Source: Blepharisma japonicum (lineage: Eukaryota > Ciliophora > Heterotrichea > Heterotrichida > Blepharismidae). From it: DNA of 64,000 nt. The stretch is from positions 558,001 through 622,000 of the forward strand of contig CATKHK010000008.1 in NCBI GenBank assembly GCA_949751835.1, given 5' to 3'. Position numbers and translations under genes: made by a program. Position 1 is the first letter of the stretch. Each line of letters starts with the position of its first letter. Under the pieces are notes generated by a model, which was not told the DNA's origin, ran no database searches, and was given only the letters and a program-made list of their open reading frames with translations. Below are positions 41,976 through 52,890 of the stretch, in pieces.

Positions 41976-42500
41976 CTATTCTGATATATTGATGGTATAG
42001 CTTCCGTCTTGCTGTGAGTAAGTTTCTGACACAACTGCTCCAAACTCAATAATTCCTCTATCCTTTATTGATGGCTCTAAGCCTCCCCAAATAGATTCAG
42101 AGACATATTTTGCAAGTTCTTCAGCTGAGCTGTTATTGATTGGCAATAAAGCACACATTCTTTTAGGAAATTCATAAAAGGTATTCCGAGGAGCAAGAAT
42201 CCTAATATGATCTTCTAGATCTATGACTTGTAGACTTGTAGATTTTGAAGCTACAAGGACTTTATTGTTGAAAGTTTGACATAATTGCTTCAGTGCAGTT
42301 TTCACAACACTGAAGTCAACAACAAATCCATCATTACCTATTCCTTTTGATTTTATAATTACTGCAATAGTATATCCATGCCCATGAAGGTCTTCTTGCC
42401 ATGACTGGCCTGCTAAAATATGAGCTGCATTAAAGCTGCAAGTTTTATGAAAAACTTTCAACTCGAACGATTGAGAAAATTTTCCTTCTTCAATAGACAT
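41976..42500 (-). CDS. 6-pyruvoyltetrahydropterin synthase homologue, PTPS-III-like
   Basis: A 174-aa T-fold enzyme. Zinc ligands H27, H39 and H41 sit in FNAAHIL and LHGHGYT; FVVDFSVVK and NSSAEELAKYV are typical, and the pterin-anchoring Glu is in VVSETYS. The catalytic Cys of normal PTPS, a few residues before HGH, is missing; E36 stands at that place (QEDLHGH). That is the pattern of PTPS-III enzymes known in Plasmodium and some bacteria, which make 6-hydroxymethyl-dihydropterin for folate in place of the tetrahydrobiopterin precursor. All Trp codons are TGG. No signal peptide. A normal PTPS function cannot be excluded by sequence alone. Confidence 0.85.
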   Translation of the reverse strand: MSIEEGKFSQSFELKVFHKTCSFNAAHILAGQSWQEDLHGHGYTIAVIIKSKGIGNDGFVVDFSVVKTALKQLCQTFNNKVLVASKSTSLQVIDLEDHIRILAPRNTFYEFPKRMCALLPINNSSAEELAKYVSESIWGGLEPSIKDRGIIEFGAVVSETYSQQDGSYTINISE

Positions 42501-42889
42501 TTATTATATGCTAGCTCATTAGGATTTATTGTTTTATCAGATATTATCAAGTGAAATAAATGTGCAACAAATTTTATGATGTTTGGCCATGAGAGAGTCT
42601 AATTTAGTGTACAAATCAAATTAGGAAATTAATGTTTCAGTTGCTGTATATGTGGCATTGGCAAGCTAAATTATTTAAGCAAGCAAAAAATAATGGGCAA
42701 CTTATTATATAATACAGTTATTTACAATTTTGAGCAAATGAGTCAATTCTAGTATTGGCAAGAAGTAATTATTGATATCATAATCAAAATTGTTTAAATA
42801 GAAATTTAAGCAAGCTAAAGCCATTATTAAAAGACAGAATAAAGATTCCATAATGGCCAAATTGAATTAAAAAGAATAAATTATAAAAT
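42501..42889. other. Intergenic, AT-rich
   Basis: Gap upstream of the PTPS homologue; it should hold that gene's promoter. Nothing else seen. Confidence 0.5.
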
Positions 42890-44632
42890 TTACTTACATG
42901 TTTTCGACAATTTTTTCTGTCTTCGCTTGCAATCTCGTTCATTGCTTCTTGAATTTTCTTTGCTGAGCGTTGTCCCTTCGTCTGTATTTATTGGTGTCTT
43001 AGACCTTTTGAGTTTTTTAGGCTGAACTTTGACAGAAATTAACTTTTGGTATGGAGAAGCACTTCCTGGTCTTATATCACGAAGCACTGAATGAGAGTTT
43101 GGAGTTGAAAATTCATTGGCAGTATCTTCATAAACCTCTGTAAAAGAAAAATAACTTTTTGGTTTTGCTATGGTTCTTGGTTCGAAATCATCAAGTTTAA
43201 CTAATGAAAAATCATCAGTTGTATTTATTTTTTCCTTTTTACTGCTTTTCTTCATTATTCCGCTTGAGTTTGTGGATAAATAAGACAAATCTTGAGTATT
43301 ACTCTTCTGCTGATTTTCTTTAGAATGGTCAAACCCTCTAAATGGATCAGAATCCATACCAGTATGACGTTTTTTAAGTATAGTTTTAACTGTATCTGGA
43401 TTTAAATTTATATAAGAAAGGTCAAAATTTGATGAATTTAAGCTTGGCACCAAAGGTGGCGAAATTTTTTTTTTCAGTAAATTAGTCCATTCAATATCGC
43501 TGCATCATGGATGAGATTTTACTTCTTCAGTCCCTCTTTTGCACCCTAGTCTTCTTTCAGGATTTTTATCAAGCAATTTAAGAAGCAAATCTTTTGCCTT
43601 ATAACTTATATAGTTTGGAAAATGAGGATTTTCATTTTGAATATTCCAATGCATTTTCTGCTTGTCAGGATCATAAAATGGTGGCAGTCCAGTAAGCATC
43701 TCATATAAAAACGAGCCCAAGCTGTAGAAATCTACACCGTGACTATGTCCCGTTTTGTTAAGCATCTCAGGACACATATACTCTGGGGATCCGCAATAAC
43801 TATACGTTCTTTCTCTTATAGAAACATTTTCTTTGGAAATTCCAAAATCAGTTATTTTGATATGTCCATCAATATCTAATAAGACATTTTCTGGTTTTAA
43901 GTCTCTATATACAATATTTCTCCCATGCAAATATTCTAGCCCCAGCAGGATTTCAGCAAAGTAAAACTTTGCTTGCTTTTCATTAAATCTTCCAAGCTTA
44001 TGCAGATGATAAAATAGCTCTCCTCCAGGACAGAAGTCAAGAACTAAGTTAAGTTCGGTTGGAGTTTGGAACGCCCAATGGAGTTCAATTATGAAGGGAT
44101 GAGATGAATTTATCATAATATTCCTTTCTGCCAGAACCTGCCTAACTTTATCTTCATTAATTACAAATTCTTTACTCATAGTCTTAATTGCATATAGCTT
44201 CCCAGTATCTTTTTTTCTTACTTCAGTTACTTTGGAAAAGCCTCCTTTGCCTATTAATTTGATATGATTGAAGTGAGATCAGTCAATTTCGCCTTTAACT
44301 TCTTCTTTAAATACAGCAAAAAGCTCTTCTTCGTCACTTATAGGGTATAGAGGACGGTCATATGAGCTTAGCCAGACATCAATAATTTCCAGGTTGTTTT
44401 TTGTACGAAGGGCGACAATTTGAGCTTCACTGTTATATTTTCGAATAACTTCGGAAAACAGTCATCCGCATGTTAAGGATTCTTCTATAATGGGAATTGC
44501 TATTAAATCTGAATTTATTTTTATTCGAAAAATTTTGCAGCATTTTCTTCTTAATATTGGTGCCGATAGATAAGGCCTCAATGAATGAGCTTGTTTGGCT
44601 CCCTGCTGAAGATTAGAGGGTAATTGACCCAT
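42890..44632 (-). CDS. AGC-family Ser/Thr protein kinase, 580 aa
   Basis: The kinase domain (about 122-385) is complete: glycine loop GKGGFSKV (128-135), K150 in YAIK, E169 in the C helix, catalytic D244 in YRDLKPEN, D262 in TDFG, and an activation loop YCGSPEYMCPE, where CPE replaces APE. The AGC tail follows (SHPWCSDIEW, with the HP-W by TGA). The N-terminal 120 residues show mixed strands and no PH, C1 or C2 domain. The C-terminal 190 residues are Ser-rich and disordered. It is probably active, of the S6K/PKA/PKG-like AGC group; the exact class is unclear. Reads through several TGA Trp codons without introns. Confidence 0.93.
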
Positions 44633-45022
44633 TTTCTATGATTTATTAAAGCGATTTTTTAGATATTCGCCAACGGACATTAAACCTATTAAATAGGAGT
44701 GATTCCCAAGTATGAGTACTGAATTGCTGGATAATATTCTTTATTGAATAAGAAAATTATTTTAAAATTTATTTATTAATTTTGGCTAGTTTCTTAATAT
44801 AAAAATAGTTATGATTCTTAGATTAAGATAAAAGCATATTAGTATAGAATATATAATAAATCTTTATCAAATTATTTGCATTAAAATTCTAATGCTAGCA
44901 TCACTAGACTAGAGATTTACTCTAAAACTTGTTTCTTCGCCAAGTCTCACTTGATTCATGGCAAGAAATTTCTTTTACTAATTAACTAAAAAATTTAAGA
45001 CAAATTTCCAAATACTCTAAGT
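44633..45022. other. Intergenic, AT-rich
   Basis: Gap upstream of the AGC kinase gene; nothing recognised besides AT-rich sequence. Confidence 0.5.
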
Positions 45023-45535
45023 TTAGAGTTTTAAGTATGGGTAATAGTTGAGATTCCAATCAACGTCAGCAGTCCTGATCACTTCTTTTGGATCTTCTCC
45101 ATCTTTCACTCTCTGTTCAAGCTCGTTGTATTTCTCTTCAGTTATATTGAGTGCCTTTAAGAGATTCTGCTTAGCTTCTTCTCTTCTCTTGTGAGCATCT
45201 ATCACTCCATGCTTTCTAACCATAACTTCAAGACGGTTCCACATCTTATAGTTATGGTATGAACGTATACGATGTTTGATCGTGCCTAAGCAATAAGTGT
45301 CAATATGGAAAATAAACCAAAAGATAATAGCTATGCCTCCAAGTAAATTCGCGATGTTGTATGGAGCTTTATATTTGAGGGTGAGATCTTCATCAGCTGT
45401 CAATGAAGAGGTAGCGTTCATTTGGACAATTTGGTGATACTGGGTGCTCCTTTGGAGGTTGATATAGGTCTGAGTCTGGTATTGCCTGAGGAAGGATGGC
45501 GCATAGCGATTGAGATACCTATAATACGAAGACAT
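45023..45535 (-). CDS. Single-pass membrane protein, 170 aa (possibly mitochondrial)
   Basis: Not recognised. The N terminus is Tyr/Arg/Gln-rich without acidic residues (MSSYYRYLNRYAPSFLRQYQ), like a mitochondrial presequence. One hydrophobic segment (IANLLGGIAIIFWFIFHID, about 61-79) is followed by a charged helical tail (KHGVIDAHKRREEAKQNLLK) and an end rich in Tyr. Codon use is GC-richer than the neighbours and Trp is always TGG, as for eL6, so it is probably abundant. This profile fits a ciliate-specific subunit of an inner-membrane complex such as ATP synthase or a respiratory complex, but that is inference. Confidence 0.72.
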   Translation of the reverse strand: MSSYYRYLNRYAPSFLRQYQTQTYINLQRSTQYHQIVQMNATSSLTADEDLTLKYKAPYNIANLLGGIAIIFWFIFHIDTYCLGTIKHRIRSYHNYKMWNRLEVMVRKHGVIDAHKRREEAKQNLLKALNITEEKYNELEQRVKDGEDPKEVIRTADVDWNLNYYPYLKL

Positions 45536-46033
45536 TTTTATAAATGGCAGAAATTCAATTAAATCCTGGAATTTTTGATTTAGTTTAATAATTTTGAAAG
45601 AAGGGAAAATCTTACAGATGATCCCCTTAGGTTATAAATTTTTAGACTTTTGAAATTTCTTTATGAATGATAAAATCATTTAAACTTTCTTTGAAAAATT
45701 TATAAATAGCTTGAAGAAAATATTTAAAGGTATGTAGGGATTACATTTGAACTCCTTGCTAGTAAACTAAATATCAAAAACATAAATAAAGCCTGCAATT
45801 CCGCTTGATCAGAATTTTGAGGAAATTAGAGTAGCTTAATTTAGATTTTATTAATTGATAGAATCGAATTTTCTTGAAAATATTAAAAAATGTTGATTTC
45901 GGTATGGCTAATATTATAAAACTAGAGCTAAAACTAATTACAATAAGTATTTGAGTTTTTCTCAAACCAGCTACTCATTATAAGCATATAAATTTGTAAT
46001 ATTTCAAATTTTATTATTGTGTTATAATAATCA
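45536..46033. other. Intergenic, AT-rich
   Basis: Gap between minus-strand genes. Nothing recognised on either strand. Confidence 0.5.
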
Positions 46034-47230
46034 CTATTTCCAAATAGGTTTTGGTCTTTTTGGCAGACTTCCAGAGTTTGACTGCCTCAAATCTATTTTA
46101 TTCCCGTTCCTCACAATAGGTGATGGGGGCCTTAACTGCGAAGTTACTGGCCTTCTGCCTTTAGCTTGCATTTTCGCTTCCAAATTTTCATTAACCCCTT
46201 CTTTTCTAAGCTGCAGCTTAACATTTCCTACACCTTCAAAAACTAAATTTGCTTGTTTTTTAATTGGTTTATTCTCACTTTCTTCTTTTGCCCTTGCACT
46301 TTGAGCTCTTCCTTTAGAATTGCTAGGAGAGTTTTCTCTTTTGACTATACAAGCTGATCTCCTTAATTTCGTATTACTAACATCTTCAAGCATGCTCCCT
46401 AAATCATCTAGATTTTTTATTTTCATAGGGGTTGTTTCTGGTTTTTTTGCTCTTTTAATTCCTTGTACAAGTGCTCTGCATTCATTTTGGCTTCCTTTAA
46501 TGCATGATTTCAGGACTGCGTATCCATTTTCAATAGGATTTTTACTAGAAGGATGTGCAATGTCTTCCAGCATGCTTTTATTGTTGGTGTTACAGTCACT
46601 CCAATTGATCAAAAACTGTTTTTCTTCTGTTCTTGGAGTTTTATAGTCTATAAATGGCCCTACTTGTGCGTTTATATAGGTATTTCTTAACAATAATTCT
46701 TCAGAATCAATATATGCATCTTCTCCTAATTCATTTCAGGTAGAGGATTTTGGGCCAAATCCTTGTCGAGTTAATCTATGTTCTAAAGCTACCAACTGAT
46801 GTACAAAATTTTGCCTTAATTCTAAATTTGGTCTTCGTGAATTTAAGAACTCAAGTGTCTTTACCAGAGTCCAACGGTATTTTTTCATAATGTAACCAGC
46901 CACTACACAGATGCATCTAGATTTCCCAAGCACAGAATGAATGAGTACGCTTTCACAAGCATCCATGGCTCCTTCAATAAAATCATAGCACTCGTCAAAA
47001 CAGGTCGAATTTGCGTCAAAAATTATCTGCGAATCAAAATCTTGTCATGGAAATGACAAATATGAGATTCCAATGGGTTCCCAATGATTAGGGAGTTGAG
47101 TTGCAGCGCAATTTATGATATGAGTAACTTTACTAGAAACTACAAACTCTAAATCTTGGGATGAATATTCATCACCAATGAAAAGGCCGTCCTTTATCTT
47201 AATTGCTCCAATAAGGTCATCTTCTAACAT
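46034..47230 (-). CDS. Dual-specificity phosphatase-fold pseudophosphatase, 398 aa
   Basis: Residues about 8-150 have the dual-specificity phosphatase fold: IKDGLFIGDEYSSQDLEF, VTHIINCAA, the WPD-like WQDFDSQ, and the P-loop LIHSVLGKSRC. The catalytic Cys that should follow His98 is Ser (S99, codon TCT), so hydrolysis is not expected, whereas Arg105 and Gly102 are kept and substrate could still bind, as in STYX-type pseudophosphatases. The C-terminal 240 residues are a basic, Ser/Pro-rich tail without domain (RAQSARAKEESENK, SQLRPPSPIVRN). Two Trp codons are TGA. Role is probably phospho-protein binding or scaffolding. Confidence 0.88.
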
Positions 47231-47267
47231 CTTTAAATTAAACGTTGAAGATTAATAAAATGATATG

Positions 47268-49706
47268 TTATTTATTAAGAAAACGAGATCTTTGGTAATC
47301 ATTAACCTTTTTGCACCCATCACAAGCATAGCGATCTGTAGTATTGATAAAAGTACAAGACTCGCATACCCAATACTTGTTGGGATCATGGTTTGACTTT
47401 AGACTTGTTTTTGAATTTTCTGATTTGACTGCAGGTGATGGTGGGAGAGTTATTGGGACCCTAGGAAGAGAAACTTTAGGGAGCATTGGAGGGGCTGTTA
47501 GTGGAAGAGACTTTCTCATTTCTTCACTTTTAAATAAGTTTGACTGTAAGCCAGAACTCTGAGGAGGAGCTGAGACTTCTGGCATTTTTGGAATAGTTGG
47601 GAGCTGCTTTGGAGGGTTTGGCACTCTCATTGTTACTATTTGGGATACAGGCCTAGGCTGAGTTTCTATTTGATTTGAGCTCAAAGGATCAACTTTTATA
47701 GGAATAGTTTTGATATCTGGCGAAACTGAAGACAAGTTACCAATGTCGCATTCAACTTCAGATCCAGAACTGTTATCACTGTCACTGTCACTATCGCTAT
47801 CACTATCACTTTCAGATATAGCATTCTTGGCATTAATCTTAGCTGCTAGCTTTTCTCCTTTTATTGGAATAGTCACATGGTCATTAGGAGTAGGCTTTAT
47901 AAATAAAATATCAGCAGGGTTTGTGGGTATTGATGATATTTGGCTTTTCATTGATAAAGGTGTTTGAGGAAGAGGTGGGGGTCGAAGCTCAGTTTTATTT
48001 TGAGGAGCTGGCTGAGTAATTGGTGCTTGCACAGGTTTTACACTATTACTTGGTAGGCTAACTGAACTCTTTGACGGTTGTTCAGGCGTCAAAGAAAACC
48101 TTGGATAGCTTTGGCCTTGAGGCAATGGCTGGTCAGACGAAGATTTTGAGGCATTTAAGCTTGAGTTTATACCAGAAATTGGAGGTACAGTAGGAGGAGT
48201 GACTATCTGAGAGGGATCTTTAGGAGGATTGGTAGGATTATTAGGAATTGAAGGGGCAGGCTGCTTTGGAATGTTTTGTCTAGAGAGACTAGAAGAATTG
48301 AACATAAAATCTGAATTTTCACTTATTTGGGCTGTTTGTGACTCTGTTGGGAGTGTTGCAGGAAGATTGAATTTAGGCTGAGGAGCTCTTATAAATGGTG
48401 AAGGACTGGCTGGTGGAGGATTTTGACTAGCTGATGGGAAGATAGAAGGAGTGTTTAATCCAGCCGATGGGAACATTTGAGGAGGATTCAGTTTGGCTGA
48501 TGGGAATATTGATGATTGAGGAGTTGGAGGAGTTGGAGGCAATATTGAAGGAGGATTTTGAGGAGTAGGAGGCAATATTGAAGGAGGATTTTTACTAGAT
48601 GTAGATGAGGAAAATAGAGAAGGAAGGTTCTTGCTAGAATTTGCTGAGAAAGGTGGAGGAGGCGGCTTATTAGAAGTTAAAAATGAAAGTAAAGACTCAG
48701 GTTGAGGTTTGGTTTCTTTTAAGCTGCTATTAGTTTCTTTCTTTTTACCCCCATCTAAGTCAGACAAGTCATCAGCAACGTCTTTTTGTAGATAGAGATT
48801 TGTAGGCCTAGCCTGAATATATGGTATCTTTGCTTCATTATTTCCTTTTATCTTGAGTAATGGTTTTATCTTGTCAATCAAATTGCTTTTGATAGTGCTT
48901 GGTATCACAAATTCATGCTGTCCCGCTAATCTTTTTAAGTTTTTGATTTTGTCATTGATATCTTTAGTAATTTTAAACTCGTCAATAGCTTCTTGAGACC
49001 TGCATAAATCTTACTCCACATATATCAATATTTCAGGCATCATTTCTAGTTCAGAGCAACCCACAATTGCTTTTTCCCAAGATGAATACTCACATACATC
49101 ATATATTTTATATAAAAGCCAGGTATTCTTATCTCTGATAAGAGGAAAGCTTAGATTTCCTTTCTTCACTGTAAGCCCTCTAAGCTTTTTAGCATCAACT
49201 GATGATGTAATAAACTTCCACAGATTTTGTGGATTTTTAAAGTTCCTCATATCAAGAAACTTATATACAGCAATATCCTGAGATGGATTGGAAAAGCTTT
49301 TAATGCTAGGATTGCCCTCAACTTGCTTCTCTGAAATTGTTACAAAAGTGTTTGGCAAAACTCCTCTGAGCTCAGCTGCAAGTTTTTGGTAGGCTTCATC
49401 TGCTTCAGTCTCTATGAATTGGCTATAGAAGTCTTCTGCACTCATAGTATTCCTAGACATTTTCTACATGGAAATTACTTTCAGCTGGTTTCCTAGCTCA
49501 TTTGCGTCAAACTTAGCCTTAGAGATTTTATCAGTAATCCGGTTATCAGATAATCTAGATGATTCTTACAGTATTTTTATGATTGACCTTACAGCACTTT
49601 TATATAAGTTAATATTGCTATCGGCTTCACTATCTTCAGCTTTTTTTCCTGTAGGTTTTTGGATCTTTATTTCCTTTTTAGATAGACTTTGAAAGAAATC
49701 GCCCAT
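47268..49706 (-). CDS. Pro/Ser-rich protein with C-terminal RanBP2 zinc finger, three introns, 797 aa
   Basis: Starting MGDFFQSLSKKEIKIQKP at 49706, the frame is restored by three 15-nt introns (49555-49569, 49464-49478, 49000-49014). The N-terminal 250 residues look folded (AYQKLAAELRGVLP, NLWKFITSSVDAKKLRG) but are not recognised. The middle is disordered, with Pro-rich repeats of ILPPTPQNPPS and IFPSA..NPP type and a run of Ser-Asp pairs. The last 35 residues are a RanBP2-type zinc finger: WVCESCTFINTTDRYACDGC, which binds RNA or ubiquitin in other proteins. No TGA occurs. A role in RNA or ubiquitin biology is possible; the name is not known. Confidence 0.82.
47773..47814. repeat. Six-base tandem repeat coding Ser-Asp
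   Basis: Units of CACTGT/CACTAT/CGCTAT type run for about seven copies and code, on the minus strand, for alternating Ser and Asp in the RanBP2 zinc-finger gene. Such coding microsatellites can change length by slippage in steps of two residues. Confidence 0.85.
48421..48600. repeat. Imperfect coding repeats of Pro-rich units
   Basis: Two families of direct repeats: an about 33-bp unit containing GGAGGCAATATTGAAGGAGG (seen twice, near 48535 and 48568) and an about 48-bp unit containing GCTGATGGGAA-type cores (near 48430, 48463 and 48497). They code for ILPPTP and IFPSA type peptides. Confidence 0.75.
49000..49014 (-). other. 15-nt intron 3 of the RanBP2 zinc-finger gene
   Basis: GTAAGATTTATGCAG on the minus strand; it replaces a TAA by ESQEAIDEF. 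Confidence 0.92.
49464..49478 (-). other. 15-nt intron 2 of the RanBP2 zinc-finger gene
   Basis: GTAATTTCCATGTAG on the minus strand; it ends just before AAAATG. If not removed, the upstream exons would stop at its TAG, and a shorter protein would start at the ATG at 49460. Confidence 0.82.
49555..49569 (-). other. 15-nt intron 1 of the RanBP2 zinc-finger gene
   Basis: GTAAGAATCATCTAG on the minus strand; it joins SIIKIL to LSDNRITDK past an in-frame TAA. Confidence 0.85.
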
Positions 49707-49743
49707 TTTCGCCTGATCTACAATTAATTATAATATTAATTAC

Positions 49744-52700
49744 TTATCCAGCAAACTCAGGATTGTCCTTTAATACTTCATAGAGTGCTAAAGTGGCAAG
49801 TTTATTTTGGACTTTTAACGCGTCTCTTGCCCATATTAAATTTGATACAACTCTTTCTAATTTATTTGTCCCGTGCTCTTTAAGCAGGTTTTCTGTGATT
49901 TGGAGAACTCTAATAATACCTGGCTGAAGGCTTTCTAGGAATATGTTTCTTTCCATATAAATACACCTTTCACAAAAGTTTTTAAGCTGCTCCATCGCAA
50001 AAACTGAATATTCTAAATTGAATTTCCTATGGTTTTTTAAGCCTAGGCTCGCAATATCAAGCAAAGCAGCGCACATTTCAGTTGCTTCTAGCATCACAAC
50101 TAGTGGTGTCTCTTTCATTCTCAACAATTTTATTGTTTCTTCTTCATCTCTTTCAAATACCTTTATAAAAAGGGTATACAAATAGCCTCTAAAATACTGT
50201 CCTACATCATAGCTATGATTAACCCTATCAAAAAACTTATCAATAACTTGGCTTGAGGACACGTCAGTTGGCCCCACTTCCATTCACAAATCGAAATCTT
50301 CTTGGTTAAAAAATACTTTTACAATATCTTCAAGATTTTGTATAGGAGTCAAAGTGGTTCGAATACTCCCCATTCCTGTAGCAAAATGCAGGTTAAAGTA
50401 GGCGTGAACTGCAATAAAATGAGCCTCAACATCAAGATCTTTGTCACCTTTATAGGGAATTATATATCTTAACCATACTGGGGTATTCATTTGGTAAGCT
50501 GAAAGCAAAAGACCAAGCGAATTTTCGCGGTCGCTTGGGGAAACTAGGTCGTGAAAAGAAGCTAAGGGCTCGTCTGAGTGGGAGGTATAAAATCCACTTA
50601 CAAAGGCATCAGTGCTGAAATCTAGCCAAAGTGCATATCTTATGAGAAGATCTAAAAATGAGTGTGTGCCTGCATTAAATGAAGGCCCATTCATATAAAA
50701 ACCATAGCTGATATGCCAGAGTATGGCTTGCTTTCTGAATACTAATGAATTCATTACACTTTGCCCACAGATACTGGATACTATCCTCAAGTTATAGCCT
50801 GCAGGCAATGATTCATTAGCCGATAAATGCAAAACTTCATAGGGATATACAATAAGCTTAAAATATCCTATCTCATCAGTATTCGATACAAATAAGACTT
50901 CTTCAAAGCCAACTATATAAGGAAGCTGAGAATTTTTATAATTTTCTCCAGTTGGGTCGCTTTGATACATTTGCCCTTGCACAAGATTGGGGACTCTGCA
51001 ATTATTATCTAAAATATCACTTGGGTTAGCATTAAACATATCATATTTAAAAATTTCGCACATTAATTTCATAGCAAAAATTTTCAAAGGGTTTGGAAGT
51101 AAAGGATAGCTCAGCAATATATCTCTTGTGGTAAGGATAAGTGTTTCCATAACTCCTGTCTTAGCGATATATTCACATATAACTTGGTACTCCATGTTTT
51201 TCTTAGTTTTCTGCTTTTTCACTTCTTCTTTTAAGTCAAAAACTTGCTCTGTCAATTTTCCTTCTAATAATTCACTATGGGAAAGAAATTGTTGAACGTT
51301 ATAAGCTGAAAGGAGTTTTGATAATAATTCATTTACTGCTGGGCTTTGTCTTAGAAGCATTTCCGTAGTGTTTTGAGCAAGACTTCGACAGATATACTCA
51401 AGCCTGTCTAAGATAATCAATGTATAAGAATGAAAATCAAGAGTCCTCGATTTATTGACTGATATAAAATTTAGCATATTTTTGGTCAATTCTCTTAATA
51501 ATAGCATCTCAGCACTCGAGCAGTCTCCAAAAATATCAAGCATTCCTTCTTTAAACCCTACAAAAAGTCCTTCAGCTAATTTTTGAAAGTGGCTGAAATT
51601 AGTGTCATAATATGCATTAATCAATATTTTCAGCGCAAAATTAAGCTTTTGCATCCTGTATAGTTTTGAGCTATTATGAGCAAATATTTGTAAAAGTTCT
51701 TCAATTAAGGCGGTGTTTTTTGAGCTTTCACTTGTACACAAGACGAGTAAAAATACTTCTCACAGCATTGTGACTATTTTTCCTTTTTTGTAGTATTTGA
51801 TTATTTGCTCTCTTTTTGATTCTAAGTATTTTTGAATGTGAGGAGTGTCATATGGGTTCTTTTTCTCGGTATAAAACATTTCAGCATAGTTTCGTGCAGA
51901 ATCTGGATTTGGGAAAACTCCTTGGAATAGTGAAATCATGGAAATATGAGAAGTAGTTTCATAGACTAGTGGAGATTCTGGTTTAGAATAATGCATTACA
52001 TATGATTTTTTAGTAGTAATGTATTGAAAATGATCAGAAACCGCAGCTTCTGACGAATTCACAAATCTAGTCGGTGTTGATGCCCTAACCATATCTCTGA
52101 TCCCCACTCTAGCTAAATCCTGTGTAAAAAGCAGCACTCTTATATAGCTCCTTCTCTTCTGCACAATTGCGCTTTTCAATTCCGATATAAACAGCTGCTT
52201 ATTTTCTTTTATTTCTTCAAAAGTTACTTTTTTAACATAATTTGTCTGTGGATCCTGCTCCACATAAAAATCTCTAATAAGATTCAGCGAATTATTTGAC
52301 CCCAGTCTCATGACATCCTCATACACAAATTCAGAAAACAATTCAAAAGACTGCTCAAAATTAGGCCCAGTCACAAAACATTCTGCTCTAATTTCTAGCT
52401 GGGTCGGTGCAATTTCAGGGACGTGTATCATGCTAGATCTGAATAATTCTCCACCTAAAACAGCTATTCTTGACTGTAACTTATATTCCCCATAACTTCG
52501 CTTTTGCTCTGTGCAGAATTCTTTTATGACTTTAATAAGAATTTTGGTGGATTTAGGGTTTATATAATGCAGAAGATGGGGCAAACCTCATAGCTCAACT
52601 TCGTTAGTAACATTTGTGATTCCAAATTTTTGGGGAAGCTCTAGGCGGTTCATTTGATATTCGCGGACTTTTATTTGCAGTCGTTTCAGGTCATCTTTAG

Positions 52701-52860
52701 CTGCAAAATAGGTAAAATGTCTGGATAAAGCTCCAAATGGGTTATCAGGAAGGGTGTCAGCGGAAATAAGTGTCCTTATGCTGTTTTGTACAAGAAATTC
52801 AATATTTGAGGATTTTACGTATTCCAAAACGATTTTTTGATGCTTCGTCGAGTTTTCCAT
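49744..52860 (-). CDS. Large unrecognised helical protein, 1038 aa
   Basis: A single frame through TGA Trp codons at 52585, 51742 and 50284 with no intron. Not recognised. The protein is mostly helical with mixed hydrophobic and charged positions, suggesting solenoid-type repeats (for example LSKLLSAYNVQQFLSHSELL, MEQLKNFCERCIYM). Middle blocks with Trp, Tyr and Gly (AILWHISYGFYMNGPSFNAG, YALWLDFSTDAFV) look like conserved surfaces. There is no signal peptide or membrane segment. Its start is 30 bp from the divergent start of the next gene. It may be a scaffold or part of a large complex; nothing in the sequence tells which. Confidence 0.82.
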
Positions 52861-52890
52861 TGTTATGAATTTAATTAAAGTAAGTTATTA

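Noticed and set aside
47710-47967. Plus-strand frame over the Ser-Asp microsatellite (Leu/Ser repeats)
   Set aside because: It is the antisense shadow of the RanBP2 zinc-finger gene.
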